A DNA stretch of 64,000 nt from Larus michahellis (GCF_964199755.1 NC_133918.1:1674001-1738000), one strand, 5' to 3'; numbered from the stretch's first letter, positions 22,401-37,400 are shown. Translations and numbers: made by a program. Notes: a model not told the origin generated them from the letters alone.

Positions 22401-25400
22401 GGGGCTCTAATTGACACGTGGCTGAACATGAGCCAGCAGTGTGCCCAGGTGGCCAAGAGGGCCAATGGCATCCTGGCTTGTATTAGAAATAGTGTGACCA
22501 GCAGAAGGAGGGAGGTGATTGTCCCCCTGTGCTCAGCACTGGTGAGGCCACCCCTGGAGTATTTTGTCCAGTTCTGGGTACCTCAATACGAGAGAGATCT
22601 CAAGGTGCTGGAGTGAGGCAGAGGAGGGCAACGAAGCTGGTGAAGGGCCTGGAGAATAAATCTGATGAGGAGCGACTGAAGGAGCTGGGACTGTTTAGTT
22701 TGAGGAAGAGGAGGCTGAGGGGAGACCTCATCACTCTCTAAAAAAGGCCACTGTAGAGAGGTTGGTGCTGGTCTCTTCTCACAGGTCATTAGTGATAGAA
22801 CAAGAGGGAATGGGTTCAAGCTGCAGCAGGGTAGGTTTAGGCTGGACATTAGGAAAAAATTCTTCCCAGAAAGAGTGGTCAGACACTGGAATAGGCTGCC
22901 CAGGGAGGTGGTGGAGTCGCCATCCCTGGATGTGTTTGACTCATTTAGATGTGGGGTTGGGGGACATGGCGTAGGGGAGAACTCTGCAGAGTGGGGTTGA
23001 TGGTTGGACTGTATGATTCTATAAGTTATCGAATGGTAGGTCTTAATCCACCGGTTGTGCTTGTATGATGCTCTCTGGTGTTGTGGAAACCAAAAGCTAA
23101 AGACATTTACAAAAGGATTAGACAAATTAACAGTACTTGGTGACTACTGGGTTTGGGTGCCTGGACACAATTTTTGGCTCATAATTTTTTTTTAAAGTTT
23201 TAGAAGCTGGGAGTATATGTGAGAGAAGAATTATTGTATGTTTGCCTCGTTCTCTATACTTTTTCTCTTCAGCATTTGCTACCAGCTGCTCTTCGTACTG
23301 GCTTACACTGTAAGGATTGGCCTAGGCTTCCAAGGAGGAGTTTGTACCTTTCTCAAATGTGGGAAGCAGGAGACAATGGGTTGTGGTAACTCAAGGAAAA
23401 TGATGAGAAACAACAAATGAAGGAAGGAATTTAAATTGGTGGATTATACTGATAGAAGATGACAGAAATGGAAGACGCCAGACGGGTTATCTCTTGCATC
23501 CAGTATTCTTTGGGAGTGTTCGGGGGCAGGTAGACACTGTCTGGTGGCACTCTGCTCCTAAGCGTGATGAGACAAGGAACCAGGAACGGGCTTCGCAGTT
23601 GCCAGGTGCATTTATTCAACTTCCTTCTCTTATTGCTGTGGATACTGGCTGTTGATCCTAGTGACTTTTTTTTTTTTTGTCCAGAAGGGCACGTGAGGCT
23701 TATCCTCGGAGGTTCTGCTTTGGTTTAACAGCACATTGTAAGAAGTGTCACTATATTAGAGACCAAACTGAGCAACAAATGTAAAGTGATTAAAAAAGGG
23801 AGTGGGCAGAAGATTGTTTGTAGAGGCAAACCAAAGCAAAATCGTAGACGTACACCAAAGAGAGGCACTTTGGGGATGGTACTTCTCTGTAGATTTTTGG
23901 AGAGTTAATAGAGCTTTAGATTAAGCTCCTTCCACCAGAACAGAGTTTGAGGGAACAGAAATACTTTCCAGAATTTCTCGCAGTGCTGGGGTAGAAGGGC
24001 GCTTTCAATGAATAACTGCCTTGGGCTAGAAGTGTTGTCAAGCACATAATACCAGGCTAGTTCAGCTGAGCTGGCACAACTTACTTTCCTTTACGCCTCC
24101 TGCAGCGTTTGGTTCTCTCTCTCAGCTTGATCAGTGCTGAAAATAAACAAGATGTTATTTTTATGATCTAGCAAGACCATCTTGAACTGTCCTCCAGTTC
24201 AGTTTGATCATCTAAAACTTTTATCAATATTACCATAAATGTGTATTCTCTTTGCATCCTGTTGTTAGAGTTCCAGCAGGGGGTGGTTGGGTTTAGGGTT
24301 TGTTCTTCGCAGTGATTGAAGGTGTTGCTGCTCCCAGCTGTCTGCTGCCTCCCTGTGCTGAAAGCTGCAATGCGTCCTTATGTCTCAGTTATTGCTGTCC
24401 TCTCGGTGCATTAGCTTGAAGTTCTAGTGAAAAGTGGCTTTTTGACTAACACTTTGGACTGTGAATGGGACCCGTGTGTTTCCTTTTTCACGTTTGGTAC
24501 TGGAGGAAGAGCAAAGAAGAGGTTAACATGCTGCAGGAGAAAAAAAATAATATACGAAGCTACCACAACTGGTTATGCTTGTCCTGGTTTGAGGACAAAC
24601 CAGGTTTGGATTGCCCAAACCATGGCAATGCTCGATCAGTCCTTTCTAATTAAGAAGCACAGTTTCTGGTTCTCTTTTTGTCAACAGGTTCTGAGCACAA
24701 TTTTTAGCTCCATCTAGGTATATCCTCTCTACGCTCCACACAGGAATTGCATGAAGTGTTTATTCTCAGTTCAGAGAATTGTTTTGGTGGTGGTAAGCTC
24801 TATATCGTCAGTAATGCCTCAAAAGCATAAATTATTTACTGTCTGTTGTAAGTATCGCACCAGCAATACCTTTTTGTGACAGTATTCCCAAAAACCTAGG
24901 GAAAAAGGTTTTCTTCCTTTGTACCTTGATGTGCAATTCCAGTTTATGCCCTGGATTACAGGGGTGGGATTTGTCCTTGTATCCTGCACTTGTGATTTGG
25001 TGCGTGTCTGAACCTACAGCGATACAGCCCCAAGATCCTGGTAGGTGTCCTAGGGCAAGGATTTGAACAGATTTAAGAGCTGAAGGGCAGATGGTCTAAA
25101 GAACGGCCAGCATTAGAGAAAGGAGTGTTGTAGATGCAGTACCTGATGGCGCAGAATCAGTACTTGGCCTTTGGGCAATTGTATTTTGTATTGCAGTTTG
25201 CAAATACTGTATTTTCACTCAAGGGTCGTCCATAATGAAAGGCTTTACAGCCTTAAAAATTGCCATTATTTTTTTTTTCTCGGCGTTGTGGAGTGCTGTA
25301 TGAAAGAGTTTAGCACAGTCGCGGTGCGCTTCTTTGTAGAACTTCCTAAATTTTGTAACTGATAATACAGAGTTGTGTTGTCTCGTGCCATAGGCTATCA

Positions 25401-28400
25401 GCTGGGGGTGGGGGGGGAACCCCAAACCTCAAAATTTGAATAAAGCTTGAAATAATTCTTTAAAGAAAAGAAGTAATGGATAGACAGCCATGTCACTTCT
25501 GCTGTGTTGTGTGCTTGTAAACTAAAGGCTTCTCAGCCCTCATACCCTCATGTTTTAGTTAATTTCAGAAGGTTTATGAGAATATAGTCTATCAGGAACT
25601 CAATTATGTACTAACTGCTTTTAATCAGTCTTTTTGAAGACCAGATGGTTGAGTCTGTCATTGGTGCCGCTCTGATGTTGAAATAGGCACTCCTAGGAAT
25701 AGCACAGTTTGCTTCCTTGTTTCTACATTTTATGCGTTGTTATGAAATTTCTCATCCTAAAGTTGGTACATTCTGCATTTGGCTCTTTTCACTCTACGGT
25801 TGCTCTGTTTCTGATTCCATATTGGTAGTGGTTGTCCTGGTATCCTTTGATAGAAGCAATAGCAGCAATCTTACGCAGTCTTGACAGTTTAGCTATCTGA
25901 TATATCTTTAAAATAATCTTGCATTCTAAAAAAAAAAAGAGAAATTAAGGTGTAGAAGACTTTGAGGTGCCTTGCTGCAGTCTGAATAGCTGATTATGTA
26001 CTATATTGAGCTGGGACAGGGAGGGGTCTGTAGATCCTTATCCTCTGAGGTGGAGAACAGGAGTGCAAGCTCGTCCCTTAACAGTTCACACTTCTGTAGT
26101 TCATCTAATTTCAGATTCTTTTTAGCTTTATAGTGCAAGAGTAGCAGAGTTAAATTGGGCCTCAGACGTGTATTCCACAAAACAAGTCTATCGTTGTTTA
26201 TCTTTAAGTGGTATTACTGTTTAAAAAAAAAAAATTCCCACAGCAGAGTATTGGAAATGAGGGTGAATATTTTAAGATCCGATTGTAGGGTGTACTGAGC
26301 TGCTTTGGTTTATCTCTTTGTAAGGCTTGCACACTACAAACATAGTTACGTTTTGTTATGTCCCACTGGGAATAAAAATTAAGTCGTGTCTTTGGGACTA
26401 GGTCACATCTAATTGTAGGTGCGTATTAACTGAAAAGGTTTGATATAGAACGTTCTTAAACAACAAAAATTATCGTGAACCCTTTTCTTTTTCCCAAAGA
26501 AAGCTGTGTGAAACCTGGTGCTGTATTTTGATTCTTTGATAGTTCTTTGGGATGTTCTCATATCTGAATACTTCTTTCCCCTTAGGTGAGTGGAATCAAG
26601 ACTCTCTATGAGTCTGAACTGGCTGATGCTCGAAGAGTTCTGGATGAAACTGCCAAAGAGAGGGCTAAATTACAGATTGAAATAGGAAAACTGAGGGCGG
26701 ACATTGAGGAGCTCAATAAAAGGTAAGGAAAGTCCTGCATGACACGTATATATATATAAAGAAATAAATATTTTTACAATTAGAATGGTCAATATTTGCA
26801 GTGGGAATGATACTAATGATGCTTCTTAAAATGCCTTAGTGGGTGTCTTTTGGAAGCGCTGCAGATCAGTGAAAAGATACAGGCTTGTCAGAGGGAAATG
26901 CCTCAGCTCATCGGCACAGCTAGGCAGATAATCTGACCAGTCTATACACAAACGTATTTGTAGATATAAGATTAATGAACTGTGATTTGAGCAATTCAGA
27001 CGTATAGAGGCTGAAGGAATCGGTTGTGCCTGCTTCTGTCCTATTGTACCTCTCCTGATGCGAGCATGCACGTGTGTAGCTGCTTAGTAAACTGGATTGA
27101 GAAACTGATCTAGATTAAAATTGACCCATCTGAGGAAGGCTAATTTTTAAACATTATCAGTTTTATTGTCTGGTTCACTGTATTGACTGATGGCAGAAAT
27201 GAATAAAAAGGAAAAGGGAGGCCCTGAGCACATTGGGAATATGGAAGCAGTGTTGGCTTGAAAAACGTAAGTATGCAGGAAAAAGACCTTGTACCAACTA
27301 CATTTTAAAAAAACTGCTGTTCAGTCAGCATCAAAGAGAATTGGCCTAATAAACTGCCTACTGAAGCCAAATGTAATCCATTATTTCAATTCCCACTCTA
27401 GGGAGTTTTTATAGTAAAATACTGTTCAGCCGTTGAAACTTCATTTTAAAATGAATATATGTGGTGGCAAAATCACTTTTTCGCTGCTGATTGAATTCTG
27501 ATACCTGTTTTGATAGATAAGATTTGGGAGTTAAGATTTTTCCTGGGCATGTCAGTATGTACATCACCCATATATGAATGTTGTTGGCCATGAAATTGCT
27601 TTTAATCCACCGGTGCCAGTACAGGCCTACTGTAAGTCTTCCATCTCCCTTCATTTACATCCAAGTGGTTATAAAAGGAATTAAATGTTTCCCTCCCTTG
27701 TGTTTTTTTCTAACTAGTTGATTTATGATGAAACATTTCTTGTTTTCTCTGTAAACTTTGCTGTATTACTAGATCTTCACTTTCTGTGCTGGGCCTTCTT
27801 CTTAGTCAGCCATTGGAGAGGTTTTGTGGACTTTGCCCCTAGAATAACTGTCCAAATGTGAAATAGCTGCAGTGTAAGGATCTCCATTTGAGTGAGTCAC
27901 TGTAAAGCCTACTGAACTTGGTGCACAGTTCATACTAGAAGAGATGTCTGTGTGTGGTCTGACGACCTGTGCGCTAAAATTTATGGACTCAGTTAGCTAG
28001 GCCTTTGTTAACTGTAAAAAGACCTGACGGTAACTAGGTCAGATGTGAACCCCTGAAGTTAAGTGAGATGAATACCACCCAGCCCTACTGCGTTGTTCCT
28101 GTTGGGACTCATTTCCCTTTTAAACGCCTTAGGCCAGCAGTCTTGGCATTTACTTCAGATAATATATTTTGCGTGGCAGTCAGTGTTACATGGCCATCAA
28201 GGTCTTGACTCAGCCATGCCAGTCTCTTGCCTTCCTTTCCTGATTTCTTACACCTGGGGATCAAGAGCTCTTGTGCTCTATGGAAAGTGTCCTTAAAGAT
28301 CTGCCAGCTCTGCTCTGCTCCCTTGTCCCTGAGGGCAGTTTCCCAGGGAGTCCTATTGACTAACTCCTTGAACAGCTGGAATTTCGTTTTCCTAAAATTC

Positions 28401-31400
28401 AGGGTCCTGACTTTACTCTTCACCTGACCCGTATCCCTCTGTGCTGTGAACTCCACCAGTGTGCGATCACTGCTGCCAAGGCTGCCTCCAATCTTGATGT
28501 CACCAATTAGCTCACTTCCGTTGGTGACCAACAGGCCCAGTATCGCATCCCCTCTGGTAGGGCTGTCTATTAGCGGGCTTAAGAAGTTACCCTCGATGCA
28601 CTCCAGGAGTCCCCTGGATTGCCTACAGCTCGCCGTGCTACTTCTCCAGCAGATGCTGGGGTGGTTGAAGTCCCCCAGCAGGACGAGAGCCTGCGAGCGC
28701 GATGCCTCCTGGAGCTGGAGTAAGGTGGCTTCGTTAACAGGCTCCCCTTGATCAGGTGGCCTGTAGTAGACACCAACCACAAGGTTCCCTTTGTGGCCTC
28801 AGTCTCTTAATTCTTGCCCGTAAGCTTTCACCCTGCTCGTGGCTGTTCTTCGGAGACAGCTCTTCACACTCTGTCCATCTCTTGACGTAGAGGACGAAGC
28901 CTCCAGCCCTCCTTCCTCGCCTGCCCCTTCTGAAGAGCCTGTAGCCATCAACAGCTGCACTCCAGCCGTGGGATTCCTCCCACCAGGTTTCAGTAATGGC
29001 AACCAGGTCGTAGCTTTTCTCGCAGCATGGTGGGAACATTTAATTTACTAGTGAGATGCACAGCATTTTTGCTTTGGTGGAACAGCACACTCCCACAAGA
29101 CTGCAGAACCAGACCTGGGTAGTGACTGGGGTGCATTCTGCCATAGCATAGGTAACTTTGATGACCTGGCTAAGGAAAGTCTTCTGTCGTGATGTTCGTG
29201 AAGTGTCCGTTCATATCTTTACTCGTGTCACAGGCCACAGGCGAAGCAAAGCCTGGAGGTAGACATGTGTAGGCCTCATCCATCTGCTCCTTTAGCCGTC
29301 TTCCTGCTTGAGCCCAACGCAATGAGTTGGGAGACTGTCTTGCTGCAGCTTCCTCAGCCTGCTACCCCGCATGGTCACTGAAATATTTCCCTTGAGCAAA
29401 CCTGGCTGCCTTCTGGGAAGAGAGCTCTCGAGAGCGACCCTAACCTGGTGTTCTTCAAAGAACACTGGCACATCTCAGCAGACACGCTGACTGCCGTTTG
29501 TAACTTCCAGGCATCCAGAGTCCTCCTAAAGCAGGTTGCACCTTCTGTAAAGTCTTCTGTCAGTTCGCTGCGTGAAGACAATAAACCAGGCTGAAATTGT
29601 AACTGTTGTTCATGCTCCGTGGGAAGTGGCGTTTGACCTTTAGGTACCGCACAGGCAGAAGGCTTCCAGATCCGATTGTCTGTGACACGCGCACAGTGGC
29701 GTGTTTTACTGTGCGACACATGCAACGCAGGGACACGTGTCTGGAGAGTATTTTGAAGACTTTCTGGTTGCTGCCAATTAACTCTCGTTCGAGTAGAAGT
29801 CATGTTTTGTCTGTGTGTCTCCTGCAGGCTGCGGAGCTCGCAGACACTGCACATATGTTACACAACAGGATTCACAGTGACAGATTGTAACAACAATTAA
29901 GGAGAAAATAGTTACAGTTAAATGAAAGCAAATTCAGATACTTACACTAAAGAACGCAGAGAGCTTTGTAGCTAAGGTGTATCACAAAATAACTTGACAA
30001 TTTATTCTGTAGTTAGAAAAAGATACACATCTTGATGAGGCATGTCAAGAAATACTGTCTGTAGGGCACACCAGTGCCCCGTAAAGCAGGATTTTTGGAA
30101 AGTAATTCACGTTTTGTTAGAGTAATGGGCAAATTAAAAATTCAAGAGGACAGTACAAGTGATGAGAATTTTGGGAACCAAGACTCAGGGTTTGGGCTGG
30201 GCAGCAAGGTTTGGATAATTTAGAGCAGTGGGTTTTTGGCATTTTTTTTCCCTTTGCAAAGATAATATTTTTTCCATGTTTGGAGTTGCAGACCAAATAC
30301 AGAGATGTTTAAAGCCTATAAATAGCAGGACTCCTCTTTAAGTTATTTCTGTGGGCCCTTAAGAGCAGCCCAGTGACCACAGGCTGAAAACTACAGATCT
30401 CTAGAAGAGAAATTTGAGGAAAGGCAAGGAGAAAAATTAATTCTAAGATGGTTTAAGAGAAAAAGACAAAAAGCCGTTCCCTGCATTCTTAGTGGTGTGA
30501 GACTAGAATGGCGAGCTTGAGCTGCAGCAAGGAAGGATTACTTCGTGTAACAAAACAGTTTTTTAATAACAGACGCGTGCTGAGTGAAGATGCAGAAAGC
30601 CAGTGTGTTAGAGGAAAAGGTAAACAAATATTGGTGGGCAAGAGGAAGATGACCTGGATGATTTCTGTGAGTTGGATATAACAGCTCAAATAATCATATT
30701 GAAAGCGACCAGAGTTGCTTTGCTCCTAATGAAAACTGCTGAAGAAATACTGGTTTGTTTCTGAAGGGTGACCGTGTTTCCAAGTCCCCACTTTACTGCT
30801 TTGTGGGGAATACATCCTGGGGAACGGGCTCGGCCACATCAAGTACGAAGCACTGGGGATACGCGTGGGCCTCTTGGGGAGATGCATGTGCTCTGCTTCG
30901 CAGGGGCTGTACTCCAAAGGCAGCGGCTAAATGTGCTGTGCAGCAGTGAGACGAAAAAAATACTGTTCACGCCTTGTGTGTAAAGCAGCTTTATTGTCAT
31001 CTCTTAGCTGTCTGAGCCGCCTTCTTGTTTTTCCCTTGCCTGCCTGTGAGATATGTTGTTCTTTATCAGGCAATGCGTTTGCAACACATTGGTGCAGGCT
31101 GTGAGTTTTAAGAGGCGTCTGTGATTACTTCTATTAGCTGCATTTGCAGGTTACTCTAGGAGCTGTCTAATGATACCCTAATCCTAATAAAATGTGTATA
31201 ATAACAAAAGATCTGTAGTTGTAACCAAGACATGCTCAAGCTGTGTGCGCGCCCACGTATAAATATAAGTAACTTTTGTTATTTCAGCTACAAGAAGAAA
31301 GATGCAGATTTGTCTGTGGCTCAGGGTCGCATTAAGGATCTTGAAGTGCTGTTCCATAGAAGTGAAGCAGAACTCAACACTGTCCTGAATGAGAAACGCA

Positions 31401-34400
31401 GTCTGGAAGCAGAGGTGGCCGATTTGCGTGCCCAACTTGCTAAGGTATGTCAGCGAATGCTGCCTTGCTTTAGCACAGGAGAGGGTATGTGTTATAAAAC
31501 TTGTTATTTTTCTTTGCAGTTAGTTTATATTCTGAACATCACTGATCCCGTTCGCTTACTGCTGAACCTTTGCCTGCCCCTCTTGCATATAAAACTAAAT
31601 CATAAGAAACCAAAGCAACACGGTGTTTTAAAAATTTTGCTAGTCAAAAGCTTTTATTTAAAAATCTCTGGTGCTTCTATATTCATGAGAGATCACTTTA
31701 CTAAATGTTGTCCTTTGTAAGGTGCTGCACAATTTTAAACCTGTGTTGGAGTACCCAGTGGGACTGCACTAGCAAGAAAAAGAACAATGTGCAAGATATT
31801 GTGCTTGAGGAATTAATATTCCTCAGCTCCGTTATCGTCTTGTATTGAAATAATCATAGGTTTTAAATAACTGGTATATAAATGTGAAAGCTTGTTTTAA
31901 ATATTCACGCACACACAGAGTCAGTGGCTTGACATTAGATTTGTTGCTGTGAATAATCAGTCCAAAAATGTCAAATGAAACCCATGAAAGGGTTATAGAT
32001 GGAAAATAGGGATCCAGACAAAATTCCATCTTTATCTTTAAAATTCTTTACTAGGCTGAAGATAGCCATGCTGTGGCTAAGAAGCAGTTGGAGAAGGAGA
32101 CACTCATGCGTGTGGATCTGGAGAATCGGTGCCAGAGCTTGCAAGAGGATCTGGATTTCAGGAAGAATGTGTTTGAGGAGGTATCAACCTAGCAATCCCA
32201 TCATAGTCTGAAGTTTATGTAGCTTTTATTCAAACTGACTATAAGCAATTACTGACTAGTCCAGGTAGGGAAAATCAGTATTATCCTTGCTATAAATGGC
32301 TTAAGTAATAAAATAGATAATGGTTTTGCAGGAGTTAGATGGGAAATCAGTGGCAGAGCTGGCATGAGAGCCAAGTGACAAGGGTGTTGTTCCATGAGCA
32401 GGTGAGCTGCTGCAGCTGGGGAAGGGAGCTGGGAAAGGGAGAGCTTGTTCCCTCTCTCTGGACCTCGTTGCATGACACTGCTCCTTACTTGCACCAACTT
32501 TGGTGGTGGTTGGACCTGACTATAACCTGTTTTCATTGTCGAGAACAGTATGCAATTACCCTGCTTTTTGCAGAGCTAGTTTTCTGCCTGTTTAGTGAGT
32601 TGAGTTGGCTCATAGTGGTTCTAGTGAGGACCAGAGTTTTTATAAAGTCATTAGTGGGAATGCACAGGTGGGGACTGGGAAAGGGAAGCATGACCACCTC
32701 TGTCAGTTTATTCCATCTTGCGGAGCCAGCGCTGACCTTTGGTTCTTCTGCAAGCTCATTCAGTTCGTGGCTGCTGAGCAATTGCCACATGTTTCTGCCC
32801 TTCATCTCACCTATGCTAGTTGTGGTGTTTGGCTCACTGTGCACCAAACCATTTCAGCCTGATTAACTAGCAAAATAGGTAGTGGGTTTTGGTTGAGTGT
32901 AATTCTTGCCAGTTTAGCGGCTGAGTTATGTATTACCACAGAATGAAATGAGTGCCCAGACTGGATTAAGGGATGAGGCGGGTCTGTGTTGCTAAGGAGA
33001 GGGGCTGGAGCAGGGCAGAGGAGCCACCCGGGTAGATCACCCTGAGTTTTACTGACCATTCTCTCACTGCCATGCCCTGGAGTAGTTGGATTTCTGCATG
33101 CGACTGCAGTGGCAGAGCCTTGCTTGGTTGTGAGGCCTTAAAATAACTTTGCTTCCTGAGGAGAGCTGCGTTGCTACTGACTAAAGGTGAAGCTAAATGA
33201 GACAACAGAAACTAATCTTTAAGCTTGCCACGCTGAAGTGGGGCTGTTCCTTTAGCCATCCCTGGAGCCCTTTGATCCTTAAGCTTAGTGAATTCATTTG
33301 GTTCAGTGAAGGGTCCAAAGCTCTATTAGAATTAGAACGCCGTGATTGGAGTGTGGCAAGTGAAGTCTGCTTATTCTGGCGGCGTTGAGCTGCTAGATCA
33401 GCTCAGCCCTTCACCTGATGCTTTATAGTCCCCCATGATGTTTTTGTGGCTTCCAAGGAGTCATTGCCTACAGTTACTGAGAGGCTGCTGCTTGCTAGTT
33501 TTCTTGGCATAAAAATTCACCGCAGAAGGGAAAGTGTCTTCCAGATCACGTCAGGGCACATTGCTGTGAGTAGAAGGGCATGTTTCGAAGAGTCTATTTT
33601 TAGGCGTAGACTATTTCTGCAAAACAACTTGTGAAGTTGCTCTGAATTTGTGTTAGCCCGCTGTGACACCAGTCTAGGCATGCAAAGTGAGCCTGTGCTG
33701 TCGTGGCCCTGGTGCCACCTTCAGGCCTCTTCTCAGCACTCGGTACCGCTCCCTTGTTTGTCTTACCCTGAAGGGAGAAATTGTTTCTTTCTGGTGCCAC
33801 GCGTTCAGGCCTGGCCAGGTCTCTGCAGGGCTCAACATGAATAAGTGCGTGAGTAAGTCTTACCTCACTAGTTTGGGACCAGTGTTCTGGGCACAGAGAA
33901 GTCGTACTTCTTTAAAAACGAAAATTTCTTAGTACAAACTCTGACTAGAAAAAATTATGTCTTCAGGACTGCTTGGGTTGCTGCTTTATTACTAATGTAA
34001 TCAAGATCTAATGAGTCATCCAGTATATAGAAAAAGAGAGAAGATGTGCGCATGCTTAAAAGTGAAATTTGAAGATGCAGTTTTTCTTTATAGTGATTCT
34101 TTTTTCAATATATCTAATGGTTCACAAAAGGTGTTTGTTTTTATCTGACTGCTTATAGACTGGTATTGTAATGTAGGGATATATATTGAGAAGGAAAAGG
34201 CTTGTAGTGCAGCACGTGGAATCTCTTTGCTGTGTAAAAATTCATGTTCTCTTCTCGCCCCGCCCCTTCCCCCACTTCCACTTTTGTAGCATAAAACAGC
34301 TGCTTACCTAAATTGTATACGGATATTTTTAAACATGTTTTTAAGTTGGATCATTTTTAAGAATTATATCCTGCCAAATGAAAACAGTAACTTGCATCAG

Positions 34401-37400
34401 TTAGTATACGCGGTAATTCTTAGGCTTAAATGCCTTTAGTACTGTAGCTCCTATATACTAAATAATTAGCACTGAAATAGTTAATTGTTGTCTGCATGTA
34501 ATTGCTTGTACTGTTTACCCTAATGTGGGAATTTTGTCCACGTTTCTGTGTGTGTAGGAAATAAGGGAAACAAGAAAACGACATGAACATCGCTTGGTAG
34601 AGGTGGACACTAGTCGCCAACAGGAGTATGAATCCAAAATGACTCAGGCCCTGGAGGATCTGCGAAATCAACATGACGAACAAGTCAAACTGTACAAGAT
34701 GGAGCTTGAGCAGACTTACCAGGCTAAGGTAACTACTGCTGCCACAGCACTGGCTGACAGGAAGCCCAGTTGGCGAGATAAAACCATTTCCATCAGCCCT
34801 ACTGTCTTTGGGGAGACAAGTAATTATAATATGAAGAAGCTTTGTCCTGGTGTTCAGATGCCTCCTCTGGTGTTGGGTGCAGATGCATTTCCAGGGAGGT
34901 CATAGCCAGAGGTAATTGCTAGGAATAGCTTTAGCCAAGAAAGGCCAGTTTGTGAGAAAATATATGGAACTGTTGGTCACTGTGGAGGACACAGTGGGAA
35001 TGGCAGACATCGTGCAGCAGCTGATTAAACAGTTTCTTCTGCTGTAAGTGCTTTGGTTTTTTTCTTGATGTCAGTAGATCCAGTTCTGTGTTCAAAATGG
35101 AGGTGGTGGAGGAGATTTGCAGTAGGTACAGTGTGTTGGCTCTGAGAAGCTGGAGAGCTTGGAGAATTGGTTGCGTTTCAGTATGGGCTTTTGTCTGGAT
35201 GCAGTGAGCTTGCAAATTAACATGGACGTACTGAGAGGGGCTCCACGTCTAAGGTTGCATTGTCACTTTACTCTTACTGTGGCCTTGGCAATGTTCTTGC
35301 TGGCCCCAGTACTCTTTAAAATGGGTGTAATCCTTATCACATTTCAGTGATCGAAGTTAGTTCTGGATTGGAAAATTACTAGATGCGGTTGTGGTTTTAT
35401 TGGTGGCAGAGAGACTTCAGGCAAGGTAATGGACCTTTTTGGACCAGCTTTCGTGATGAAAACCGTGGTCTGTAAATCATAGAATAGTTTGGGTTGGAAG
35501 GGACTGTTACAGGCCATCTAGTCCAACCCCCCTGCAGCGAGCAGGGACATCTTCAGCTAGAGTAGGTGCTCAGAGCCTCATCCAACCTGACCTTGAATGT
35601 TTCCAGGAACGGGGCATCTACCACCTCTCTGGGCAGCCTGTTCCAGCGTTTCACCACCCTCATCATAAAAAATGTGGTCCTTATATCTAGCCTTAATCTC
35701 CCCTCTTCCAGTTTAAAACTGTTCCCCCTTGTCCTGTGGCTCCCCTCCCTGATCCAGAGTCCCTCCCCAGCTTTCCTGGAGCCACTGTAGGGACTGGAAG
35801 GTGATTTAAGGTCTCCCTGGAGCCTTCTCTTCTCCAGGCTTAACAACCCCAACTTCCTCAGACAACATTCTCCAACATTCCCTAATGTTACGCAATTCTT
35901 ACCATAAACTTACGAGATTGCATCTTAAAATTATTTAAGATTAAGTAGCTTCTATTTTTTACCAAAAGGGGTATTTGCAGGGTATCTGACTCAATGCAAG
36001 TGACTTGTATAATAAAACTTGCCTTCCAGCTGGAGAATGCCATGCTGGCCTCTGACCAAAATGACAAAGCTGCTGGTGCAGCTCGAGAGGAGTTGAAGGA
36101 GGCTCGCATGAGAATAGAAGCTCTCAGCTACCAGCTTTCTGGCCTTCAGAAACAGGTAAAGGGACTAAATTTGATTTCATCTCTGATATACAAACAATAC
36201 AGTGCTCTCTATATCAACACTTCTGTTCCTTCATAGTTTCTGGTTTTTATGGAGAGAAATCTTTGTTTGGGAGGGAGATGAACCCACGGTACCCACATAG
36301 ATGCCAACTGCATTTTCCATTGTGCTGTCTGCCTAGGCTAGTGCAGCAGAAGATCGCATTCGTGAATTGGAGGAAATGATGGCTGGTGAGCGGGAAAAGT
36401 TTAGGAAGATGCTAGATGCAAAGGAGAGGGAAATGACAGAAATGAGGGACCAGATGCAGCAGCAGCTTACAGAGTACCAGGAACTGCTTGATGTTAAATT
36501 AGCACTGGACATGGAGATCAGTGCTTACCGAAAACTCCTGGAAGGGGAAGAGGAAAGGTATGTACGGATCCCACATTCTTTTCTTTGGACTAACAGGTGT
36601 CCTTTTCATTTCTTGTGCTTACTTTTTTTTTTTTTTCTACCATTTGAGCAGGAATGCCCAGATTTTGTTTCGCTAAAGTCATGTAGGCTTCACTCCCACC
36701 ATGTGTTGCATGGAACACTTACATGGAACACTTGCAAGTGTTCTCATGTGAATGCTATCTTTATTTGATTTTGCTTTTTATAATGGTCTCAGAGTGGGGT
36801 GTATATCATTCTGTGCTTTGCGTTCATCTCCTCTTTTTGTTCAAGTGCTTTTGTGTTTTCCTGTTTTTAAACCATGTGGCCCATGTGTGTTTAGCAGTAG
36901 ATATACCAGAGGGGAGGACTGAGTCATCTGTGGTGCTCTCATTAGCAATGCTTTCCGTGTCATGTAATCACGCTAGACAACTTCTCAGGGATGCACAGCT
37001 CCCCCCCCAGCCTTTCTTTTCTATGTAGTCCTCCTGACACACACAGTGAGGCTACTTTCAGCCTTGGGGTATATTATAGTCTGGTTACTGAGTATATTGT
37101 AGTGTTATTGCTTTGTGTGTAGTTCCCTGGATGAGTTAATTAAAACGCTTGCTTCGTTGTGTTAAGGTTGAAGCTCTCTCCAAGTCCCTCCTCCCGTGTT
37201 ACAGTCTCTCGGGCTACCTCCAGCAGCAGCAGTAGCAGTACTTCGCTCGTTCGCGCTTCCCGAGGCAAGAGAAAACGTATTGAAACTGAGGAGTTTTCAG
37301 GCAGCGGAACAAGTGGAATTGGCACTGGAAGTATTAGCGGCAGCAGTAGTAGCAGTAGCTTCCAAATGTCCCAGCAAGCTTCAGCTACGGGAAGTATCAG

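Larger units (their letters stand above)
13453..26585 (+). other. LMNB2: LMNB2 intron 1 (13.1 kb)
   Basis: The first 700 bp remain CpG rich. The intron contains a C19 run (14,705-14,723), a 19-bp exact tandem duplication (15,607-15,644) and degraded CR1 sequence at 18,660-20,100 and 21,817-23,027. Otherwise I found no exon, RNA gene or repeat I can name. Long first introns often hold enhancers, but none can be identified by eye. Confidence 0.85.

Noticed and set aside
29060-29860. Possible CR1 ORF1 remnant next to the endonuclease fragment
   Set aside because: A few words on the minus strand look ORF1-like, but no stretch is convincing enough to extend the element.
31232-31720. 162-codon frame at LMNB2 exon 3 taken as a whole gene
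   Set aside because: Only 31,288-31,444 is coding. The flanks are intron read-through with splice sites in place.
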